DNA from: Bryobacteraceae bacterium
GTDB lineage: Bacteria > Acidobacteriota > Terriglobia > Bryobacterales > Bryobacteraceae
Length of the DNA stretch: 10,680 nucleotides
Direction: 5' to 3'
Assembly: GCA_947456995.1 (NCBI GenBank)
Contig: CANGVB010000065.1
Span: forward strand, 1-10,680
Shown: positions 6,620 to 10,680 of the stretch, one piece after another
Numbering within the stretch: position 1 is the stretch's first letter
Layout of the letters: each line of letters opens with the position of its first letter
The notes under the pieces: generated by a model
What the model saw: only the letters and a program-made list of their open reading frames with translations
Database searches by the model: none
What the model was told of the DNA's origin: nothing
Translations under genes and position numbers: made by a program

Positions 6620-7087
6620 ATCCAGTTCCATATCCACAAGGTCCGGCATCGTCCTCCCTCCCCCCGCCGGCACCTCCTCAAAGCCCAGCGCTGCGTACAT
6701 CCGTACCGCGCTGGGCATCTTCGTTTTCAGCGTATCCAGATGCATCCTCGTGTATCCAAGCTCAACCGCTCGCGCAATCGCCGTCTGCATCAACAACAAC
6801 CCCAATCCCTTCCCACGCGCTTGCCGGTACACAAACAACCGCTTCAGCTCAACCGTGGTTCCTCCATAAGGCCGCAGACCCACACAACCCCCATCCGCCA
6901 GGAATATACAAACATACTTCCCCGGCAGCCCCGCAAGCTCCTCCTCAAACGCTTGAAAGCACAAATCTACGTTGATATCGGCCTGATAATCGCGAAAGAC
7001 TTGCCGCACCGCCTCGGTATCCTCCGGGAAGCGCGCCTGACGGATGTTAAACTGAGATTCAAGTGGGTTCAGAGGCCAAAGATTCAT
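6566..7087 (-). CDS. GNAT-family N-acetyltransferase
   Basis: A 173-residue cytoplasmic acyl-CoA-dependent acetyltransferase. Motif A is clear: ELKRLFVY at 80-87, then the CoA-pyrophosphate loop QARGKG at 89-94, and the helix to about 109. Motif B is HLDT, followed by SAVRMYAALGFEEV at 126-139, the common SAxxxYxxxGF pattern. It resembles stand-alone GNAT proteins of the MarR-GNAT and amino-acid acetyltransferase type; the substrate is not predictable. The family fold ends near VDMELDL (about residue 157). The remaining 16 residues are a tail encoded inside the PEP-CTERM 3' end. ATG 7087 is the only canonical start before the conserved NIRQA strand, so its 5' end overlaps the mazG start by 25 nt on the other strand. 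No Shine-Dalgarno sequence is visible. Confidence 0.85.
   Translation of the reverse strand: MNLWPLNPLESQFNIRQARFPEDTEAVRQVFRDYQADINVDLCFQAFEEELAGLPGKYVCIFLADGGCVGLRPYGGTTVELKRLFVYRQARGKGLGLLLMQTAIARAVELGYTRMHLDTLKTKMPSAVRMYAALGFEEVPAGGGRTMPDLVDMELDLVLFMAKQRGTEETGSA
6683..6727 (+). terminator. Candidate intrinsic terminator for the PEP-CTERM transcript
   Basis: GCCCAGCGC (6683-6691) and GCGCTGGGC (6708-6716) are perfect reverse complements. They flank a smaller GTAC/GTAC pairing (6695-6698 with 6703-6706). The bases just after, ATCTTCGTTTT (6717-6727), are T-rich on the plus strand. The hairpin lies 63 nt past the PEP-CTERM stop and within the coding sequence of the convergent GNAT gene. The T tract is interrupted, so strength is uncertain, and the stem may be a by-product of the conserved GNAT codons. 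Confidence 0.4.
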
Positions 7088-7845
7088 TTCAAGAGTTAGT
7101 TGATATTATGGCGCGTTTGCGAGCGCCAGATGGCTGCCCTTGGGATCGCGAACAAAACTTCGATACCATCAAGCGCTACACCATTGAAGAGACCTATGAA
7201 GTCATCGACGCTATCGAGCGCAAAGACTTCCCGGCCCTCTGTGAGGAACTCGGCGACCTTATGCTCCAGCCCGTTTTCTACGCCCAGATGGCCACCGAAG
7301 CCGGCCTCTTCGATATCAACGATTCCCTCAACGCAATAAACCAAAAGCTCATACGCCGCCACCCCCACGTCTTTGCAGATACTCAGGTCGAAAACTCCGA
7401 CGACGTACTCACCAATTGGGACGCGATCAAAGCCACAGAAAAAGCTGGCACCCCCCAGGGCCTTCTCGACTCAGTCAATCGTGCTCAACCCGCCTTGATG
7501 GAATCCATCCAGATCTCCAAAAAAGCCGCCAAAGCCGGCTTTGAATGGCCCACCTACGAAGACGTCCTCGCCAAACTCACAGAAGAAGTCAACGAGCTTA
7601 GTGAGGCCCGTGCCTCGCAAGATCAGGCAGCTATCGAATCTGAAATCGGCGACATCCTCTTCACCGTCGTCAACCTCGCAAGATGGGCCAAAGTAGACCC
7701 CGAACAAGCCCTGCGACACACCAATACCAAATTCCGCCAGCGTTTCAGCCATGTCGAAAAAAGGGTAGAGCAACAAGGCAAACTTCTTTCCGCTACCCCA
7801 ATCGAAGAGCTCGAAAGCTACTGGCAGGAGGCCAAGAAAGCATGA
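7063..7845 (+). CDS. mazG: Nucleoside triphosphate pyrophosphohydrolase MazG (two-domain)
   Basis: It hydrolyses (d)NTPs to the monophosphate and pyrophosphate, with Mg2+ bound by EExxE and ExxD motifs; it is thought to clear abnormal nucleotides and, in E. coli, to modulate (p)ppGpp-related stress. The 260-residue length matches full-length two-domain MazG. Domain 1 has APDGCPWD at 21-28, EETYE at 42-46 and ELGD at 62-65. The linker carries RRHPHVF at 98-104 and the LLDSVNRAQPAL segment. Domain 2 has EEVNE at 174-178, EIGDILF at 194-200 and NTKFRQRF at 221-228. The GTG at 7063 is chosen because the family starts about 12-15 residues before MARLR; ATG 7108 would cut the first helix. It opens a plus-strand operon and overlaps the next gene by 4 nt (ATGA). 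Confidence 0.94.
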   Translation: MGSEAKDSFQELVDIMARLRAPDGCPWDREQNFDTIKRYTIEETYEVIDAIERKDFPALCEELGDLMLQPVFYAQMATEAGLFDINDSLNAINQKLIRRHPHVFADTQVENSDDVLTNWDAIKATEKAGTPQGLLDSVNRAQPALMESIQISKKAAKAGFEWPTYEDVLAKLTEEVNELSEARASQDQAAIESEIGDILFTVVNLARWAKVDPEQALRHTNTKFRQRFSHVEKRVEQQGKLLSATPIEELESYWQEAKKA

Positions 7846-8573
7846 TTGAAGTCCGCTCGCTCACCGAGCACCGTGAATTCGCCGAAGCCGTTGCGCTTCA
7901 GAAAACCATCTGGGGTTTTGAAGAAATCGAACTACTCCCGGTGCGTCTCTTCGTCGTCGCAACCAAAGTAGGCGGTCAGGTCTTTGGTGCCTTCGATCAG
8001 GGCCGCATGGTTGCCTTCCTCCTGGCTATCCCCGGTCTCAAACCCGGCGGCAAATATTACCTCCACAGCCATATGATGGGCGTCCTCAGCGAGTATCGCA
8101 ACGCCGGCATCGGCCGCCTTCTCAAACTCAAACAACGCGAGGAAGCCATCGCCCGCGGTATCGCCCTGGTTGAATGGACCTTCGATCCCCTCGAAGTCAA
8201 AAACGCCTTCTTCAACATTGAACGCCTCGGTGCCGTCGTCCGCCGATATGTCCTCAATCAGTACGGCACCACCACTAGCGCCCTCCACGGCGGCCTCCCG
8301 ACAGACCGCTGCGTCGCCGAATGGTACGTCGATAGCCCGCGCGTCACCCAGCTTCTCGACAAAGGCGTCTTCGAGCGCCCCGCAGAAGCCGCCCGTATCG
8401 AGATCCCCAACGCCATCCAGCAGTGGAAGCATCAAGACCCAGCCCGCGCCCGCGAAGCCCAGGCTGCCATCAGCAATCAGTTTCAAGAGCACTTCCGGGC
8501 CGGCCTCGCCGTCACCGGCTTTGAACGTGCAGAAGACAAAGGAACCTACATCTTAAGCAAATGGCCTTCGTAA
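7842..8573 (+). CDS. COG3375-type GNAT acyltransferase (candidate N-succinyl/acyl transferase partner of the racemase)
   Basis: A 243-residue cytoplasmic GNAT protein. The acyl-CoA loop YRNAGIGRLL is at 85-94 after strand HMMGVL, followed by a long helix. The WTFDPLE (112-118) and LPTDRCVAEWYV (152-163) stretches are hallmarks of this GNAT subgroup, as I recall it. ATG 7842 is chosen over an in-frame extension back to 7683 because it overlaps the mazG stop as ATGA and has a strong AGGAGG Shine-Dalgarno at 7826-7831; the extension is a shadow of mazG. The stop overlaps the racemase start by 13 nt, so the two are coupled. Similar acyltransferases next to OSBS/NSAR enzymes are reported to succinylate D-amino acids. 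The exact substrate here is inference. Confidence 0.8.
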   Translation: MIEVRSLTEHREFAEAVALQKTIWGFEEIELLPVRLFVVATKVGGQVFGAFDQGRMVAFLLAIPGLKPGGKYYLHSHMMGVLSEYRNAGIGRLLKLKQREEAIARGIALVEWTFDPLEVKNAFFNIERLGAVVRRYVLNQYGTTTSALHGGLPTDRCVAEWYVDSPRVTQLLDKGVFERPAEAARIEIPNAIQQWKHQDPARAREAQAAISNQFQEHFRAGLAVTGFERAEDKGTYILSKWPS

Positions 8574-9682
8574 TCGAACAGATCAAACTGCGGCAGATCG
8601 AGATGCCGCTCGTACACTTCTTCCAAACCAGCTTCGGGCGCACCTACTCCCGCAAGATCGTCCTCGTTGAAGTCATCGCCGGTGGCATCTCCGGCTGGGG
8701 CGAAGTCACTGCAGGGGAAAACCCCTTCTACAACGAAGAATGGACCGATTCCTCCTGGTTCATCCTCCGCGACTTTGTCGCACCCCGCGTCCTTGGCCAC
8801 GAATTCGCCTCAGCTTCTGAGGTAGGCGATCGTTCCGCCCACATCCGCGGCCACTTCATGGCCCGTGGTGGCCTCGAGGCAGCCTGCTGGGATCTCGAAG
8901 CCAAACAAAAAGGCATCCCCCTCTACAAGGCCATCGGCGGCGGCGCACACAAACAAATCGCCTGCGGCGTCTCCATCGGAATCCAGGACGACGTCGATCA
9001 ACTCCTCGCTAAGATCGATACGGAAATCAACGCCGGCTACCGCCGCATCAAGATGAAGATCGCCCCCGGCTGGGACGTAGAAGTCATCCGCGCCGTGCGC
9101 AAGCGCTTCCCCGACGTCCTCCTCACCGCAGACGCCAACTCCGCCTACCGCCTCGAAGACTGGCAACTCCTCGCCGCCCTCGACGAATTCAACCTCATGA
9201 TGATCGAGCAACCCCTCGCTCATGACGAAATCATCGATCACGCCGAGCTCCAGGCCAAACTCAAAACCCCCATCTGCCTCGACGAGTGCATTCGCTCCGC
9301 TCACCAGGCCGAACAAGCCATCCGCATGAAGGCCGGGCGCATCATCAACATCAAACTCGGTCGCGTCGGTGGCTTCGCCGAAGCTATCAAAGTTCACGAT
9401 GTTGCCATGAAGCACAACATCCCCGTATGGTGCGGTGGCATGCTCGAATCCGGCATCGGCCGCGCTGCCAACATTGCCCTCTCCACTCTCCCCAACTTCG
9501 TCCTGCCCGGCGACGTCAGCGCCTCCAAACGCTACTGGAAAAAAGAAGTCATCACCACTCCTGTTGAGGTGTCGTCCGAAGGCCTCATCACCGTCCCCGA
9601 AGGCCCCGGCTTTGGCTTCGATGTCGATCACGCCTTCCTCGACTCCATCACCGTCAGACAGGAGACGATCAGCAAACCTTGA
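8561..9682 (+). CDS. menC: o-Succinylbenzoate synthase / N-succinylamino acid racemase (enolase superfamily)
   Basis: A TIM-barrel enolase-superfamily enzyme, 373 residues, the length of the OSBS/NSAR (N-acylamino acid racemase) group. The catalytic pair Lys164 and Lys166 sits in RIKMKIAPG. Metal ligands are Asp191 (ADANSAY), Glu216 (IEQPL) and Asp241 (LDECI), and the opposing catalytic Lys is Lys265 (NIKLGRVGG). Spacings agree with the Amycolatopsis acylamino acid racemase within one or two residues. The reaction could be dehydration of SHCHC to o-succinylbenzoate for menaquinone, racemisation of N-succinyl-amino acids, or both, since many members are bifunctional. No other men gene is visible, and a GNAT acyltransferase overlaps it upstream, which favours a role in amino-acid conversion. 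The TTGA junction couples it to the transporter downstream. Confidence 0.88.
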   Translation: MAFVIEQIKLRQIEMPLVHFFQTSFGRTYSRKIVLVEVIAGGISGWGEVTAGENPFYNEEWTDSSWFILRDFVAPRVLGHEFASASEVGDRSAHIRGHFMARGGLEAACWDLEAKQKGIPLYKAIGGGAHKQIACGVSIGIQDDVDQLLAKIDTEINAGYRRIKMKIAPGWDVEVIRAVRKRFPDVLLTADANSAYRLEDWQLLAALDEFNLMMIEQPLAHDEIIDHAELQAKLKTPICLDECIRSAHQAEQAIRMKAGRIINIKLGRVGGFAEAIKVHDVAMKHNIPVWCGGMLESGIGRAANIALSTLPNFVLPGDVSASKRYWKKEVITTPVEVSSEGLITVPEGPGFGFDVDHAFLDSITVRQETISKP

Positions 9683-10548
9683 GCGAAGGAAGTAGTAAAC
9701 GCCACTTATACGCGCTGATGTTTCTGGTCACTTTGCTCTGGAGTTTCAACTTCATCACCAGCAAAGTAGCGATGCGGCAATGGAACCCCGTACTCCTCAC
9801 CGGATGGCGCACCACACTCGCGCTCCTCATCTGCCTGCCCCTCTACTGGCGTGAGCGTCCCCATGCCTGGACCTGGCCCATCTTCTGGCGCTTCGTCGGC
9901 CTAGGCACCCTCGGCATGGCCGCCAACCAGCTTTTCTTCGCCATGGGCGTCAAGCGCACCAGCGTCGCCCACGGCGCCCTCATCGTCGGCCTCACCCCAC
10001 TCATCGTTTACGCTCTATCTGCCGCCATTGGCCAGGAGCAATTCAAGCCAAAGAAACTAATCGGTATGGCCATTGCTTTGACTGGGATTGCAATCCTTCA
10101 GGCCAAAACCTCCGGCACAGCCTCTCTCACCGGCGACGCTCTCGTCCTGCTCGGCTGCACCACCTTCTCGATCTTTACCGTCTTCTCCAAACCCCTCAGC
10201 GGCACCCTCTCACCGGTCGCCACTGTAACTCTAAACTTCACCGGTGCCGTAGTCTTCCTTCTGCCGGCCACCATCACCCTCTCCCTCGATTTCCCATTCC
10301 GTCAGCTCCTCCCGATCAGTTGGCTCTGCCTGCTCTTCATGGCAGCCGTCCCAAGCGTTTTCTGTTTCCTCATCTACTACCGCGTCCTCAAGCACCTGCC
10401 TGCCTCGCAACTCACGGCCTTCACCTACCTCCAGCCCGTCATGGGTTCGGCCCTGGCTGTCCCCTTTCTCGGTGAATCGATGAGCCTCAGCCTCGTCGGC
10501 GGCGGCCTCCTCATCCTCCTCGGGGTCTATCTGACGGAGCGCTTCTAG
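9679..10548 (+). CDS. EamA/DMT-superfamily transporter
   Basis: A 289-residue inner-membrane protein with about ten hydrophobic segments in two EamA repeats (roughly 10-141 and 150-286). Typical marks are LLWSFNFITSKVA at 19-31, GLTPLIVY at 104-111 in repeat one, and FTYLQPVMGSALAVPFLGE at 248-266 in repeat two. Members export or exchange amino acids, metabolites or drugs; the substrate cannot be read from sequence. The TTG start at 9679 overlaps the racemase stop (TTGA) and gives the usual short basic N-terminus. A later ATG at 9718 would trim the first segment. A GGAG at 9661-9664 lies 14 nt upstream, rather far for a Shine-Dalgarno. Its place after the racemase hints at export of a product, but this is inference. 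Confidence 0.88.
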   Translation: MSEGSSKRHLYALMFLVTLLWSFNFITSKVAMRQWNPVLLTGWRTTLALLICLPLYWRERPHAWTWPIFWRFVGLGTLGMAANQLFFAMGVKRTSVAHGALIVGLTPLIVYALSAAIGQEQFKPKKLIGMAIALTGIAILQAKTSGTASLTGDALVLLGCTTFSIFTVFSKPLSGTLSPVATVTLNFTGAVVFLLPATITLSLDFPFRQLLPISWLCLLFMAAVPSVFCFLIYYRVLKHLPASQLTAFTYLQPVMGSALAVPFLGESMSLSLVGGGLLILLGVYLTERF

Positions 10549-10680
10549 TGTCGGTCACGATTCCTCAACTGCTCAAGACCAACCACAATTACCGCCTCCT
10601 CTGGGGCGGTCAGATGATCAGCGAAGTCGGAGATCACTTCAACAACATTGCCGTCTTCTCCATGGCCATCCGGCAGGAGC
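10548..10680 (+). CDS. MFS transporter, N-terminal fragment (runs off the right edge)
   Basis: GTG at 10548 shares one base with the EamA stop codon. The open frame continues to the window edge, giving 44 complete codons. The fragment contains TNHNYRLLWGGQMISEVGD, followed by FNNIAVFSMAI. This is the N-terminal signature of the EntS-like / transmembrane-secretion MFS group, where a charged residue and Gly-Asp precede the first helix pair. It would be a further membrane exporter in the mazG operon. The substrate is unknown and most of the gene lies outside the window. Confidence 0.75.
   Translation, partial: MSVTIPQLLKTNHNYRLLWGGQMISEVGDHFNNIAVFSMAIRQE

Noticed and set aside
7683..7841. 53-residue N-terminal extension of the COG3375-type GNAT
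   Set aside because: It is the shifted frame of mazG; ATG 7842 has an AGGAGG site and an ATGA overlap.
8810..9631. 273-residue minus-strand open frame opposite the racemase
   Set aside because: Same antisense bias; the plus strand has all catalytic residues of the enolase superfamily.

Overview
The window is a gene-dense, GC-rich bacterial segment whose coding strands show strong C/G bias at third codon positions. I see no rRNA, tRNA, CRISPR array, insertion sequence or prophage gene. A PEP-CTERM protein, a trimeric-type purine nucleoside phosphorylase, a two-domain MazG, a long-type thymidine phosphorylase and many compact overlapping genes together suggest a Gram-negative soil or sediment bacterium, perhaps an acidobacterium of the Solibacter/Bryobacter type. 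That assignment is inference from gene content and style; no marker gene is present.

Layout. (1) 1-600, minus strand: the 5' part of a DegT/StrS-like aminotransferase-fold gene that runs off the left edge. It looks N-terminally short and lacks the usual PLP-binding Asp and Lys. (2) 601-701: a short divergent intergenic region. (3) 702-5759, plus strand: a nucleoside uptake and salvage operon. Its genes are thymidine/pyrimidine-nucleoside phosphorylase, NupC-type concentrative nucleoside transporter, purine nucleoside phosphorylase, cytidine deaminase, and an amidohydrolase of the SAH/MTA deaminase family with a twin-arginine-like signal peptide. Gaps and overlaps are small (5 nt, -4, 10 and -71). 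(4) 5840-6619, plus: a secreted PEP-CTERM protein with a perfect inverted repeat just before its start codon. (5) 6566-7087, minus: a GNAT acetyltransferase that overlaps the PEP-CTERM gene tail to tail and the mazG start head to head. (6) 7063 to the right edge, plus: a tightly overlapping operon of mazG, a COG3375-type GNAT acyltransferase, an enolase-superfamily OSBS/N-succinylamino acid racemase, an EamA/DMT transporter, and the start of an MFS transporter.

How the genes work together. In the first operon NupC imports nucleosides, cytidine deaminase converts (deoxy)cytidine to (deoxy)uridine, and the two phosphorylases release bases and (deoxy)ribose-1-phosphate. The amidohydrolase would deaminate an adenosine-type compound, possibly outside the cytoplasm, producing an inosine-type product that could feed purine phosphorolysis. 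In the second operon the acyltransferase and racemase pair resembles the known N-succinyl-amino-acid D-to-L conversion route, although the desuccinylase is not in the window and a menaquinone role (menC) is equally possible. MazG is a housekeeping NTP pyrophosphohydrolase.

Most of the window is recognisable metabolism. I do not see a clearly new multi-gene system. The points most worth a second look are the degenerate DegT-like protein, the signal peptide encoded on top of the cdd 3' end, the palindrome at the PEP-CTERM start, a possible terminator hidden inside the convergent GNAT gene, and the acyltransferase-racemase pair.
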